Part shown: one piece after another, positions 12,401 to 24,179 of the stretch
How positions within the stretch are numbered: the first letter of the stretch is position 1
How the letters are laid out: each line of letters starts with the position of its first letter
NCBI GenBank assembly: GCA_029204225.1
Contig: CM055100.1
Span: 64,215,067-64,279,066, forward strand
Origin: Diphasiastrum complanatum
Taxonomy: Eukaryota > Streptophyta > Lycopodiopsida > Lycopodiales > Lycopodiaceae
Direction: 5' to 3'
Length of the DNA stretch: 64,000 bases
Notes under the pieces: model-generated
Database searches by the model: none
What the model was told of the DNA's origin: nothing
Seen by the model: the letters and a program-made list of their open reading frames with translations, nothing else
Program-made: the position numbers and the translations under genes

Positions 12401-15400
12401 CATAGTTGGAGTACATCTCTTCATCATTGTTGTTCTCTCTCATGTGTATGACTATTGTCTAACAACAATAGGAATCTTGTCTTGGGTTGCTTTTATGATC
12501 AAGTCGGTTTTCTAACAATCTTCAATATCATTGATATGGTGAGTGGAATGTAGTTCTTCATCCTGATGCAGTCCCTCTTTTTTGCCTTGATCGTGAATCA
12601 CAAGATCTACCTCAGTTCAATCACAAATTTGTTAAATGAAAACTAGTTGATCTAAGTGGTCACAGTGGATCTCATTTTCACATTGAAACTAGTATTGACC
12701 TTTGTAATCATGAGTAATGACCATTCCACCACAATTTATATTTGCCCATCATAGCAACACTATTAGTCAACAAAGTCATCACCAACCCGACTATTATTGT
12801 CTTACTCATATCATACTAATGACCCTCATATTGATGATCATTGTTAATGGTGTCAATGAGGACCGTACTCTACATTTCTGAATGATGCAAAGTTACTTCC
12901 ATATCTTCCAACTACCATTCTCTAAACTTTGATTCAACAAAGTCTATGTCAACATGAAATACAATACTTGGTTCAACCTAATAGAGCAGCTGGTGGTGAG
13001 ATAGTACTTCACTTGCTTTAGTTCTCAAATTCATTGTAGGTTACTAATATGCAATTCATTATTCTTCTACAAATCTACCATTGTCAATACTCATTCGGTA
13101 ACTTTGCTTGAATTTTTTTTTATCATCTCTTGTTGTCTGTTTAAGCTTACGTGATGCCACATCTATGAGTGGTTCCATAACTATGCCTATCTTCATAGTA
13201 CGTACTCAAACTCCATTGGTATCGGGATAACTACAATGATGAAAAGTTTGTTTATTCATAGAATGATGTAACAGTTAGTTCACTCATAAATGAAGAATGT
13301 TTTGACACATAATGAAAAATCGATACACATTGAATTTTATGATACTATGTATGTACTTGTTTATTTATTTATACAGGAAAAGTCAAATTTCATGTGGAGA
13401 ATTTAAAATTTAAAAGTTTCTAGTCAATCCAAAATTTTCTCTAAGCAAGTAGAACATGTCTCTCTAAGAGTAACAAATTTCTACGACATTTCTCCCTCTA
13501 TCAGTGTAAAAAATTTCTCTTTATATATTACTTAGTGATGATTGTATCCAAGATTCCAAGTACACGAGAGTCTAAAGATGAGATGGCCTTGAAAAATGTG
13601 AACGTTGTGATTTGTGAGTAATCACCTAGCCCAACCAACAGTCATTCGAAGTGCACTTCCCTAGACAAAATTATAACAAATCAGCTTGTATGATTTTCAA
13701 GTCTTAAACGTTGGATCGAAACAAATGAAAATGCCAAAGCAGTCCCAATTTAAAAACTCATCAATCAATCTTCATATCTACAACATGTAGGTTGCTCACA
13801 AAGTAACCAAAAAAACATTGATACTTTTAAAATTTTCATTCAACATATCCATAAAGTTCATGTAGGATTTTGCGAGTGCTTAAGCATTGTGAATAATAAA
13901 ATCAAAACATGACCCTTAAAATGATTCACCTCAAAAATATGTATTTATCTCCTCATACAAGTAAGCAAAGTTCAAGATTTTTTAAACACTAGAATGTATC
14001 ACCTTTGACAGATCTGACAAAAAATCTGATAAGCGCCCATTCTTTAATAGCATAGATCCCGTAACACCTAGCACATTACAAGCAAACCTGACGACTGTAA
14101 GTATTCATTGAATCTCTCATGGTTAAAAACATATAAAGAAAAGTGGCAGAGAAAAAGACCATGGACACTGGTGAGGCAAATCGTTAGTAGCATAGTAACG
14201 AACTAGTTACGTTACTGGTTACACCCAAATGAACATTTGGTCAACAAGTTAAGAAATAAGAAAATAATAATACCTGTCATACAAACTTCCGAATCTTGCA
14301 TCCATTTCTTTGTATAAAGAGTGAAAAGGCTTTACTAGTAAATGGCTAGACCATTGGTGTACATTGACCTGCTTATAACCATAACAATGTTATTGGGTCT
14401 CAGAAGGATCCTATTGCATTGAACTCCTCAAATTAAGTTATACAAGTTAAAGGGACACAATGCTCCATGTTATGTAACATCAGGAAGAACACGGGAAGGA
14501 CCTGTGGGTAGGATGGTTCTAGACACTCATTCCAGTCGTGTCTATGTAGTTTTCATGCACCACATCAGCTTAGGAGGGTGAGCGTTAGGGGAGGTGTCAA
14601 GACAAAAGATTTGTGGCCCTAGAAAAGAGTGCCTCATTTTTCCTATGGGCAAATGGCTTGTGAAAACTAGCAACATTTTCCTAATAAAGAGGTCAAAATT
14701 TTTGCCAACTTCTTGTTTTGTTAACAGGCTGTTACATCTGGCATGAGTGTTTTGTATGAAAAGGCACTCAGAGACATTGAGGTCCAGCAAGACAAATCAG
14801 TATGTAGCCAATTGAGGCATAGGAAAATTCTCAACTCGCAGACAAGAGAAGATTAGGAGACAGATTGAGGTGCTGTATGATGGCTACAGCACATCAAAAC
14901 CTCATCAAACCCGAAATTAATTGGCTGATACAAAATGCATGCAGTACGCCATTTTCTTTACATAGATGACATACACGATTCTCCACAAAGAAAGGACCCA
15001 TTCAATAGTCTCAGTCTGTACAGTGTCATTCTTTGCAATATCAACATTGAGTCATCTCTCATAAATATGTAGTGGACAAAGGCATGCCTTCTAGATGGCT
15101 GATTTATGGCTGGTTTCATAGATGAGGAGTTGAGGCTAAAACTGAGTGCAGTCTTGTGGAGAGAACTCAACGCACTAACCTGTATTGGATTCACTGGATT
15201 CAGTCATTGAATGGAACTTGGCATTGGTGCTAGTCTTTTTCTTTTATTTTCACGTTTGACTCCCAACATAGCTAAGGCTTACAGTTGAATTCGTTATTTC
15301 ATTTACACTCCGATGAGCTAGCGGGCTAAATTCCGAAATGGCAAGGGGCAACAGTAGCTTTGATTCTCAGAGGGCAGCGAGGGCAATAGATACAATCTAA

Positions 15401-16278
15401 ACCAAACGCCTTGCTTTCTTTGATAGTTTCTGCTTACAGAGATAGTTTCTGCTTACCCAGAATATGAAACACTACATTGTGCTCATCAGGCAATGAATGA
15501 TCCGTGAGACAAAAACCATCGCTTTGCAATTAAATCAGAGAAATCAAAATCAACGACCTTGCATAGCAGATATTATTTTGCAGACAGCCACTGAAATTTG
15601 ATAAAGAAAACCTAATTACAACATTAGGAAGTGTCTAGCAATACGCATTTATGCATAACATTTTATGTGGTAGAACATCAGATCTAAACAAGATAAACTA
15701 CGGATTACTATAGGTATCGAACTAGCCCTCTTCTCTGTGAAACAATAAGGTTACCCTGCAGCAGAATGCATTCTAACAAAATCCACAGACCAAAAATACG
15801 AGTAGAAGACTTCCAGATAAGTACTAGGCGTTCTATCTTTTCAAACCTCTCCTAGCTATAAAAAAAGGTCTACTGCTAATTCAAAATAAGAAACTAATTT
15901 GCACAAAAACTCAAGCACTGCGAAAGTAAGCGGGTCAAGGCATCAAGAACTTATATCCAGCAGCAGGAGGAATCGCAATTCCGCTGAGTTAGATCGGCCT
16001 GACTTTCTTCAGTTATCCATATGTAGGTATAAAAATTATGCAGATAACATTTTACATCGTTGTCTTATACACAGCCAAAGGCAGGTGATACTAAATGAAA
16101 AGCAAACACGCATGAAATAAGATCTTTTCAGATTACTAAAAGGATTATTGCAAACTCTGAAACAAGTTCATATTGCAATTCTAAGCTGGTGAGGAAAAGG
16201 CGAAGGCACAGAAAATGGCCTACCGGCTCCAACCAGAATCAAAAGCTTGGAAGTCGCAAGGCCAACTTGCGTCGCCAT
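356..16278 (-). CDS. DUF1664-family membrane/coiled-coil protein, first five exons
   Basis: Five separated coding blocks on the minus strand join without phase conflict: 16224-16278, 14003-14067, 9594-9674, 782-863 and 356-426, 354 nt or 118 codons in all. Every junction has GT donors and AG acceptors. The N-terminus (MATQVGLATSKLLILVGAG, then LLKNGRLSD) carries a hydrophobic helix at about residues 11-27. Residues 41-94 are a charged, coiled-coil-like part with LSQELRQLA and ITVVNG. Residues 96-118 hold a second hydrophobic segment ending GYGYFWWK. This block order is that of the plant DUF1664 family, whose molecular role is not established. The chosen ATG is the only in-frame ATG near the 5' end and has G at -3 and +4. 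The 3' exons (the usual long coiled coil) must lie left of the window. Introns of 2156, 4328, 8730 and 355 bp are unusually long apart from the last. The gene looks intact as far as it can be seen. Confidence 0.9.
427..2570. other. Intron sequence without recognised features
   Basis: The stretch covers intron 4 and the start of intron 3 of the DUF1664 gene, apart from exon 4. It is AT-rich and I see no coding or transposon signature. A 10-bp inverted repeat (ACTTTGTGAG / CTCACAAAGT) lies at about 2039-2079. Confidence 0.5.
782..863 (-). CDS. DUF1664 gene, coding exon 4
   Basis: The exon starts at GTAAATCGT after acceptor ACAG and encodes VNRLSQELRQLAGSRSITVV, then NGTANQT and one base of Gly95. 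The donor is GTGTGT. The run of SQELRQLA followed by ITVVNG is the most diagnostic block of the family in this gene. Confidence 0.9.
2571..2636. repeat. 33-bp tandem duplication
   Basis: The unit beginning CTGCTGGCCCGCGACTTCA and ending CATTTCACAACA occurs twice head to tail with one or two differences. Confidence 0.8.
2918..2975. repeat. About 30-bp tandem duplication
   Basis: ATGTTTACAATGCAATCTCA plus CTCCG occurs twice in direct succession, separated by GCTCTTAT. Confidence 0.75.
3352..3480. repeat. GC-rich palindrome-dense island
   Basis: About 130 bp of very GC-rich DNA lies in an otherwise AT-rich intron. It includes the short hairpin CCCCCTGCCAGGGGG and several runs of C or G. No coding signature is seen. 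Confidence 0.55.
4003..4272. repeat. Degenerate ATCTGTGAA/ATCATCTGT minisatellite
   Basis: About twenty imperfect 9-13 bp units of the type AATCTGTGAA and AATCATCTGT run in tandem. The plus-strand open frame across it (many Lys-Ser-Val or Cys-Glu-Ile repeats) is a product of the repeat. Confidence 0.75.
4298..4396. repeat. (TTAA)n-type AT repeat
   Basis: Nearly pure TTAATTAATTAA sequence of about 100 bp. A shorter block of the same kind lies at about 3730-3750. Confidence 0.85.
4850..6130. repeat. Dispersed non-coding repeat, copy 1
   Basis: The region resembles 10390-11490 and 33110-33540 in the same order. Shared landmarks include GATCTGGATCCC-type sequence, a CTTTTTAGAGATTTTTGAAT-type block, CATATGATTCCTTCCAATAT, and CTCAAAGATTTCCCAGATAT. 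No protein was recognised. The family is probably the non-coding part of a retroelement; that is inference. Copy 1 is interrupted by a MITE-like insertion at 5791-6049. Confidence 0.7.
5791..6049. mobile_element. Small GC-ended MITE, hAT-like by its 8-bp target duplication
   Basis: A 259-bp element has ends rich in ACGCGTCCG-type sequence and an AT-rich core. It is bounded by direct copies of GTTGAGAC (5783-5790 and 6050-6057). The related repeat at about 11456-11490 runs straight through the equivalent position, so it acts as an empty site. Terminal inverted repeats are weak. An 8-bp duplication is typical of hAT elements, but the family is inferred from that alone. Confidence 0.7.
6257..6935 (-). 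pseudogene. LINE endonuclease (AP-endonuclease domain) relic
   Basis: Minus-strand frames give VWNYKRIHSSSFVRDLRDFI near 6900, then TRERDSYK. Further downstream they give SKDITLFANKGYVLLLGDFN at about 6540-6450. These match the order of the apurinic-like endonuclease of plant non-LTR retrotransposons, where GDFN is the conserved motif. Stops and frame changes interrupt the sequence. No reverse transcriptase follows in place, so this is a truncated relic in intron 3 of the DUF1664 gene. Confidence 0.65.
7494..7548. repeat. 13-bp perfect inverted repeat
   Basis: CAACTTTAGTCAT at 7494-7506 and ATGACTAAAGTTG at 7536-7548 could form a hairpin with a 29-nt loop. No wider element was delimited. Confidence 0.5.
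7870..8318 (+). mobile_element. Solo LTR of the Ty1/copia family found nested at 46-51 kb
   Basis: A 449-bp sequence starts TGTTAGAAGTAATAAATGA and ends TTTCCTACA. It is flanked by perfect 5-bp target duplications TACAT (7865-7869 and 8319-8323). It shares long blocks with the LTRs at 46236-46692 and 50817-51228, including TAGGTTACTTTGACCCAAAA and GACTTTTGGGGGTGCCCTA. It even shares the GAGGGCGCC motif near the end. No internal element sequence adjoins it, so it arose by LTR-LTR recombination. It lies in intron 3 of the DUF1664 gene. Confidence 0.92.
8324..9593. other. Intron 3 remainder without recognised features
   Basis: A short open stretch on the plus strand around 9000-9300 has mildly protein-like composition but no family I recognise. 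Nothing else is supported. Confidence 0.4.
9594..9674 (-). CDS. DUF1664 gene, coding exon 3
   Basis: The exon has exactly 27 codons in phase 0, after acceptor TTTAG and before donor GTAGGT. It begins VLVKHLKEEEKN and ends AANLSAQ. The charged start and the LxxQV register at the exon 3/4 junction fit the family. Confidence 0.86.
10036..10343. mobile_element. MITE-like element with terminal inverted repeats
   Basis: The left end is AATCATAGATGCACCGTGAT and the right end in reverse is AATCATAGATGCAGCGAATC, then CG-rich sequence on both sides. The element is about 308 bp and non-coding. The internal block GGTCCAGTTTAGGTGTGTTA matches the composite element near 3210-3240, so the two belong to one family. 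It lies in intron 2 of the DUF1664 gene. Confidence 0.65.
10390..11490. repeat. Dispersed non-coding repeat, copy 2
   Basis: This is the longest copy of the family shared with 4850-6130 and 33110-33540. Landmarks are TATAGATCCGGATCCC, CTACTTTTTAGAAATTTCTT, ATATAATTCCTTCCAGTGTA and AAAGATTTCCCGGATATGTT. It has no inserted MITE and shows the empty site. Related-looking AT-rich sequence runs on to about 12540, but I could not align it with anything in the window. Confidence 0.7.
11491..14002. other. Intron 2 remainder without recognised features
   Basis: AT-rich DNA with no coding block, repeat unit or RNA gene that I can support, apart from exon 2, which begins right after it. Confidence 0.4.
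14003..14067 (-). CDS. DUF1664 gene, coding exon 2
   Basis: The exon follows acceptor CTAG and starts with the two bases that complete Gly19. It encodes VTGSMLLKNGRLSDFLSDLS plus Lys, then donor GTGATA. The LLKNGRLSD block is a family hallmark. The exon is only 65 nt, too short to stand out as an open frame. Confidence 0.88.
14068..16223. other. Intron 1 without recognised features
   Basis: No protein match was recognised in either strand. A short tandem duplication of GATAGTTTCTGCTTAC occurs at about 15421-15460. Confidence 0.45.
16224..16278 (-). CDS. DUF1664 gene, coding exon 1
   Basis: The exon encodes the first 18 residues and one base of Gly19, followed by donor GTAGGC. The frame upstream of the ATG is open as far as about 16449 but has no ATG, so that stretch is taken as 5' leader. 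The overlapping plus-strand frame with many Arg residues is a shadow. Confidence 0.88.
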
Positions 16279-16469
16279 CACAGGCGAGGCTGTGGAATTC
16301 TCTATGCCCTGGCCAAATCGATTGTCTGCTCCGAACGCACGATATTCATCGAAATCCTGAACGATAATGATAATATAGAGCTTCGACGATCCACGATCAA
16401 ATCTGTGGAGGATCAGCGCAAGCCTTTGAAGCTGCCTCGACGACGACAACGACGACGTCGTCTCGTTGC

Positions 16470-16520
16470 TTTTTCAACCCAAGGCCCGAGAGAGTAGCAA
16501 GAACAATATATATTTGTAAA
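16470..16520 (-). promoter_or_regulatory. Candidate core promoter of the DUF1664 gene
   Basis: On the minus strand an AAATATATATTG TATA-like box at about 16506-16517 lies roughly 230 bp upstream of the start codon. It is followed by a pyrimidine-rich CTTGCTACTCTCTCGGG. A transcription start near 16480 is the natural inference. A gypsy relic begins immediately upstream and reads the other way. Confidence 0.45.
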
Positions 16521-16538
16521 TGTTCTATTGGCCTGCCC

Positions 16539-17320
16539 ATGAGTGTCCATGGTCCATACCATAGCACTAGAGAGTTGTTGGTTAGTTCTCACTTATATGT
16601 GATACATCGGCATGCATTTGGATTGTTTTGGTTTTTGGAGTTCCATGTGTTTCTTGCTCTTAATTCCATGTGTGCTTCTCTTGATTCTATTCCTCTCGTT
16701 TCTCTCCTTGAAGCTGTTCAAAGCATTTTGAGAGAGTTCTTTGATTTTATTGCAAATTTTGATTTGCCTACTCAAACGTCAGTTCCTATTCTGCATCACA
16801 TATGTACTAGTTCTACTAAACCTATAAAGATTGCTTTACGACATCTTTCCCCAAAAGAGAAGGTTGTTCTGCAAACAACCATTCAAGAGATGGTTAAAAA
16901 TCAAGTAGTTATACAATTATTTAGTTCTTGGACTTCTGAGTTGCATTTAGTCAAAAAAGCTAATGGAGAGCTTCATTTTTGTGTCCATTATAGAGCTCTA
17001 AATGTTGTAGCATAACATGATCTTTATCATATGCCAAGTGTCGACGATCTTCTAGACCAATTAGGAGCATCACATTACTTTACTTCCATTGACCTAGCTT
17101 TTGGGGTTATTGGCAAATTCCTCTCGCTTCTCAAGATGATGCAAAAAATGCTTTGAGGATTCCATTTGGTTTATATGAATTTATTGTCTTACCATTTGGC
17201 CTCTCTAATGCTCCCAGTACTTTTCAAAGATTGATGAATTTCTATTCTAAATGACCTTATTCAAAAAGGACAAGTGGTGGTTTATCTTGATGATGTTCTA
17301 ATTATTTCTAGACTTGGGAG
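16539..17320 (+). pseudogene. Ty3/gypsy reverse transcriptase relic
   Basis: The plus strand encodes LRHLSPKEKVVLQTTIQEMV, SSWTSELHLVKKANGELHFC and the YRALN block of gypsy RT. After a stop come HYFTSIDLAFG, and in other frames FGLYEFIVLPFGLSNAPSTF and the catalytic VVYLDDVLII near 17278-17310. At least one stop and two frame changes break it. No LTRs were found. It begins about 20-50 bp upstream of the DUF1664 promoter and faces away from it. Confidence 0.85.
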
Positions 17321-17795
17321 AACATGTGAAGAAATTGCAAAAAGTTGTTAGTAATGCAAATCTCAATATTCAAGTGTCTCCTCACATGCCCTCCCTTTGC
17401 ACCCCACAGGCCCCATTCGATCTATGGGCACCTTGGAAAGTAGGCCTTTTACTTGGACACAACGGGTACTCAAGAAATTGGGATTCATTTTGGGCATTAT
17501 AACTTTGGCGATCACTAATAATTTATGTCGAGCACCTACTATAGATCATTTTAAGGGCCTAGCCTTACCATTTAATAAACATATCCTTCTAAGGGCACAT
17601 ACTCACACATTAAGACACATGCCTCACCAGAGCTCATGGTCTTACATTTAAAGATCAATCCTTATCTTTTAAAGACAATATATGGTGTGTCCTTAAAGAT
17701 CGAAAAGCAAGCCTACATTTTTAAGACAATGTTCCTAGCAAGACATGCACTCCAGTGCCTAAAGGCCAGACCCCAAAGCTTAAAGGCATAACCCC
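17321..17795. other. Short stretch without recognised features
   Basis: The DNA lies between the gypsy relic and the LTR that starts at 17796. No repeat or coding signal is supported. Confidence 0.4.
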
Positions 17796-18423
17796 TGTGA
17801 AGGATTTCAAATCATTCAAGATCCAATCCATGTCCCTAATCTTTGGTTACAATAAGGAGCAAACCAACAATCCTGCCAATGTAGAAAAATCAGCATCTAC
17901 ATACAAAATGAGATGCAAACTCAAAGACATACTGATCAAACATGAACCAAAACATAAAATATAGTTGATGTCCGTAAAATTACAATACCCTACTGTATTT
18001 CACACGTGTGGAACCAAAAATAACAAAATATGAGCATTCTACACACAAGATTGCAAGATATCATCAAGAGAGTACACCAATGAGTAGTAGAACTTAAAGA
18101 GAACCGTGTGTATTCATGAAATGAGAGAGAGAAGAGAGAATATGTGTCTCTCCACGAGTAGGTCCAAACCCTATTTGGCCACTTGGATTTCCCTCCAAAA
18201 TGTAAACCCTACTATTTTTGGGTCTAGATTCAAAGTACCCAACATTTAAATTTGAATCTCTCTCAAACTCGACTACCAACTTTTCCACACTTTCAAAAAG
18301 TTTTTATTGAATGTATTTTAAACTAATATAACTTCAAAAAGTTTATCTCTAAGTCTAAAATGAGTTTTGGCCTCATATTGACAATTTACCAAAATATGAC
18401 TAAACTTGTTGAAATCTCTCACA
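17796..18423 (-). mobile_element. LTR of an unclassified retroelement (left copy)
   Basis: On the minus strand the LTR starts TGTGAGAGATTTC right after polypurine AGAGGGAG and ends CCTTCACA, giving TGTGA/TCACA ends. The plus-strand LTR at 24180-24833 is its inverted partner. It contains the palindrome CACACGTGTG. Only one LTR accompanies each internal fragment. Confidence 0.75.
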
Positions 18424-19717
18424 CTCCCTCTTCAACTAGTTTTGGCATAGTTTTAACCATACTACTTTGATCCAACTTTAGAATGATCTCCATCCTAAGT
18501 TTAGACCTCCTTTCTAATGTTCTAAAGTTGTTTCCATAATTGATATAGAGAATAGTGTCCAGATTGGATGCTTCACTATTTCTTACAGCAATTTTACACA
18601 TCAAGATATAACTAGAACATGAAGAACCAAATAGAATGTGAATGAAATGATTCCTCCATGTTTCAAACTTTGGACTCTCTGAAAAATTATAGCAACCAAA
18701 TAATAAATGTGAGTGATGACCATTTGCTTGCTTGTCTCCTCAAACTTTGTCCTTTCTTAATATGTCTCCACCATAAAACTCCATGAATGAGCCTCCATCT
18801 CCATCTTGCCACAAGATATCATCAACCCTTGATGACTTGGCCATGAATGAGTGACATAATGAACCTCCAATAGCTTCATTTCCATCAGCAAAACCAGCCA
18901 AGAATGCTAGTACAACTCCAACAATAAGATATTGCAAGACAATGTAGCTAGTTTGTCCTTGACAATATGCACACATTCACATGAATTAGCTCAAACATGA
19001 GATAGAACGAGTAAAGTAAACTTGAACAACACTTTCTTGCTGCTCCTTTAACCTTACTTGAGTTTAAAGACTCCTGCAAAAATAGATCCATAACATCTTT
19101 GCCAAATAACCTTCATTTGATGCTCTTGACTAGCTCCAAATTGCCACCTTTCCTTTTGTGTTGTTGAAGCCCTTTGAGACCAACCTCTTGATCTTCCTCT
19201 TGAACATCAAAGTCATTGAACAAACTTTGTTTTTCAGATCCACTACTTGATTTTCCAGCATGAAAACCATAAGAACCAATATCCACTTGCATAGCCTCAT
19301 CTACACAAGAAGATTCTCCAAACCATGTGAGTAAAGCAAAGTGAGTCGCTTCCACTTGCTTACCTTTCTCTTGAACATCAAAGATATCAAAGATATGAAT
19401 ATATTTAGATCTGAACCTCTGGAATACTCCCTCTCAAACATATGATCTAGATCCAACAAGATCTCATCAATGCTTGATCTCGAATTTCCACAAAGGTTAG
19501 TGAAAACAATGTCATTGGTGGCACCATCATAAATCAAAAGATAGATTCCAAATTTTCCATCCAACATGAAGTAGAGTAGGTGAAGATGAGTATCAAACCT
19601 AATAGATCCAGCCTTCTTGAGTCCATAACCTCAATAATCTCACCAATGAGATCTCCCTTGCCTTGAAGAAATTGCCTCTCGATTTGCTCCATGTAGTCTT
19701 CTCCAACCAACCTTTTT
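18424..19717 (-). pseudogene. Unrecognised LTR-element ORF, copy A (broken)
   Basis: Fragments in several minus frames match copy B (22326-24179) and, more distantly, copy C (37886-40213). They include KRLVGEDYMEQIERQFLQGK, MEATHFALLT followed by an acidic EEDQEV segment, and a hydrophobic YIVLQYLIVGVVLAFLAGFA. The last fragment ends in LVEEGV at the polypurine tract. The 5' part present in B and C is missing: at 19717 the match stops at a primer-binding-like GTGGTATTAGAGCCC. Function is unknown. Its place just before the 3' LTR is where env-like or accessory ORFs sit in plant retroelements. Confidence 0.7.
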
Positions 19718-19782
19718 GTGGGCTCTAATACCACTTTGTGGGATGCGAGAAAATGTGAAATTATCAGCTCTGATATCAAATC
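19718..19782 (-). promoter_or_regulatory. Two primer-binding-site-like motifs downstream of a copia LTR
   Basis: On the minus strand TTGATATCAGAGCTGATA (about 19760-19777) and GTGGTATTAGAGCCC (about 19720-19735) both resemble the initiator-tRNA-Met primer site TGGTATCAGAGC. A leader follows an LTR that should have been the 3' end of the element. This suggests a tandem or recombinant LTR unit. Confidence 0.55.
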
Positions 19783-20926
19783 TGTTGATGTTTTGGATTG
19801 ATGTGAACTGATGAAATGAAAATTCTTAATAACAGGATTGTGGATTACTTAGAGAATGGAGTTTACGAGCTGTCCTTTTGTGTTGAATCAAATTATCAGT
19901 GCAGGAGTCGTAGACTGCCATGAAGGAGAGATTGCAAGAAACGATTAGGCGTCTGAGACAGCCATGCAATCTTCCTAATACTGATAATCTGATATGAAGA
20001 GAATGTAAAATCAATTTAGGTGTCAGAGACAACCATACATTTCTCTTATAATAATGTTTGTGTAAGAGGAGTGAGAGTTATTATCATTCAACAAGAATGC
20101 GATAGTGTTAAACAATAGCAAATCTGTATAATAATGTTGTAAACACAACGATCAGACACAATACAATTGTGCTGATAAGTGGGTGATCCTACTTATAGAT
20201 TCAAAACAATTGCTAACATTCTAAACATCTCTATCTCTCTCTATAATCACTAACTCTGAGGAGTCAGCTACTGAAAGACCCATTCTGATCGTTTGATCTC
20301 TCTCTGATGACTTATGACTTCTTCAATCACTCATTTACATTTATAGCAACTGGAAGATCTTGCATTATTCTAGATTTACATTTACAAGATTGCTTAACAG
20401 CTGATTAACTGCCTAATTAGAACAGTTGTTATTGGAGCGTGAAGACGCAGATAGTCTGTACATGGAATATTGTGTATTTCTACAGATTGTCATCGTGTAA
20501 AACTGCAGTGTCAGGTTTTTCGCCTTTTTGTCGCCTGTCAGAAACTGCAGGTAAAAATGCAGTGTCACTTTTTTCCCTAATTGTCATATGTCAAAAACTG
20601 CATGTAAAAATGCAGTGTTGCATTTTTCGCATTTTTTGCAAAAAGTGTCGCTTTTCTAGAAGTGTCTAAATGGCCCAAAAACAACTTACATAAGTGTCGC
20701 TAAACACTTAGTTGCTCAAGAAGGTAAAAAGAAGCAACAATGTCAAGTGTCGGGTTTTTTGCCTGTGGAAAAACCTGAATAAAAATGCAGACTATAGCGA
20801 CAATCAGTTCAAATATGCAGACTGTTGAAAAACAGTTCATTTTCTACAGGTTTCATTTGAGAGAGTAAAAATTAGAGAAGGAAGAAGGGTTGTTGGGATG
20901 AGGAGGAGTTAGATTAAATTCCAACA
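19783..20926 (-). repeat. Left LTR of the deleted copia element
   Basis: It begins TGTTGGAATTTAATC on the minus strand. The part at about 20495-20650 holds three imperfect tandem copies of a unit with AAACTGCAxGTAAAAATGCA and GTGTC, probably U3 subrepeats. The end nearest 19783 is placed by comparison with the right LTR and is approximate. Confidence 0.7.
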
Positions 20927-21112
20927 CTCCCCCATAAGCTAACTGCTATGAATCTGAACTGCAATTGAGATTTATCATATCTACTAAAGTAGAATGTTTA
21001 TCTCTAGACAATGGCTTTGTCAACATATCAGCCAACATACTGTCTGTATGACAGTAACTTAGTACAACATCTTTATTCTGAACTTTCTCTCTAAGAAAGT
21101 GGAATTGAACTT

Positions 21113-21660
21113 CTATATGCTTGGTTCTAAGATAGAGCTATGCAGCTCTGATTGTTGCACTGGAGTATTGTTGGACCGATCTGTGGGAATTGCAGATCCT
21201 GCAGCAGCCTCCTTAGCCAAATTATCTCCTTCACTACTGATGTAGCTGCAACATATTCGGATTCTGTAGAGGACAACGAAATACATTTCTGCTTTCTGTT
21301 GTTCCATGAGATGGGTCCTCCTCCAAGGAAACAAATATAACTTGATGTGGATCTTCTGGTATCCACGTAACCTGTCCAACCGAAATCTGAATAAGTAATC
21401 AATGAGAGTGCAATTTCTATATTTTCATTGTAACTCAAGGCATAGTGCTTTGAGACTTGAATGTACTTCTGAACTCTTTGCAGGGCTTTCCAATGTTGTA
21501 GGCCTGGATTGGACATGAATTGCCATAGTGTGCTTACAACATATGCAAGATCAAGTCGTGTGCAGATCATAAAGTACATGATAGAACCTATGACTGACTG
21601 ATAGGGGTACTTGCACGCTTGCTGATCTGCCTTCATTTTGGGGCACATGTCTTTGGATAG
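21113..21660 (-). pseudogene. Ty1/copia RT tail and RNase H
   Basis: The frame encodes the end of the copia RT (VIGSIMYFMICTRLDLAYVV, then HWKALQRVQKYI). It continues into RNase H with YSDFGWTGYVDTRRSTSSYI, WNNRKQKCISLSSTESEYVA and the LQCNNQSCIAL block. It is open for about 170 codons and stops shortly after. It is the only coding part left in the deleted element. Confidence 0.88.
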
Positions 21661-22176
21661 CTTGCATCATGGATCCATAGGAGTATATGTGGGAGCAGAC
21701 ACTGATATCACTCTATGGGCGGAATTAGATATCAGCTCTAGTACGACTTCTATTGGAAGAAAAACAAGAAAATTGTTATAACCATGACCGTGAATTACTT
21801 AGAGAATGGAGTTACGAGCAATTCTTTGTGTGTGAAATCAGATTATCAGTGTAGGAGTCATAGGCTGTCGTGAAAGAGAGATTGCAAAAGGAATTAGGCA
21901 TTTGAGGCAGCCATGCAATCCTCTAATATTGATAACCTGATATGAGAAGAATGTAGAATTAATTCAGGCGTCACAGACAGCCATACAACTCTCTTCTTAA
22001 TAGCGTTTTTGTGAGAGGAGCGAGAGTCACCATTCAACAAGAATGCAAAGGTGTAGAACAATAGCGAATATGTATATTGAAGTTGTAAACTACAATGATC
22101 AGACCACTATACAATTGTGTTGATAAGCGTGTGATCCTACTAACAGATTCAAGACAATTGTTAAGGTTCTAAAATA

Positions 22177-24179
<2,003 letters not shown>

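Noticed and set aside
14542-15194. Two minus-strand open frames in intron 1
   Set aside because: They show no domain, no splice-consistent link and no repeat copies. They are probably chance.
16224-16449. A 57-residue N-terminal extension of the DUF1664 protein
   Set aside because: The upstream in-frame stretch has no ATG. It opens with TTG, and family members start at the MATQ-type position.
16189-16497. Plus-strand Arg-rich open frame of 102 codons
   Set aside because: It is antisense to exon 1 and the leader of the DUF1664 gene. Composition comes from the CGA-rich leader.
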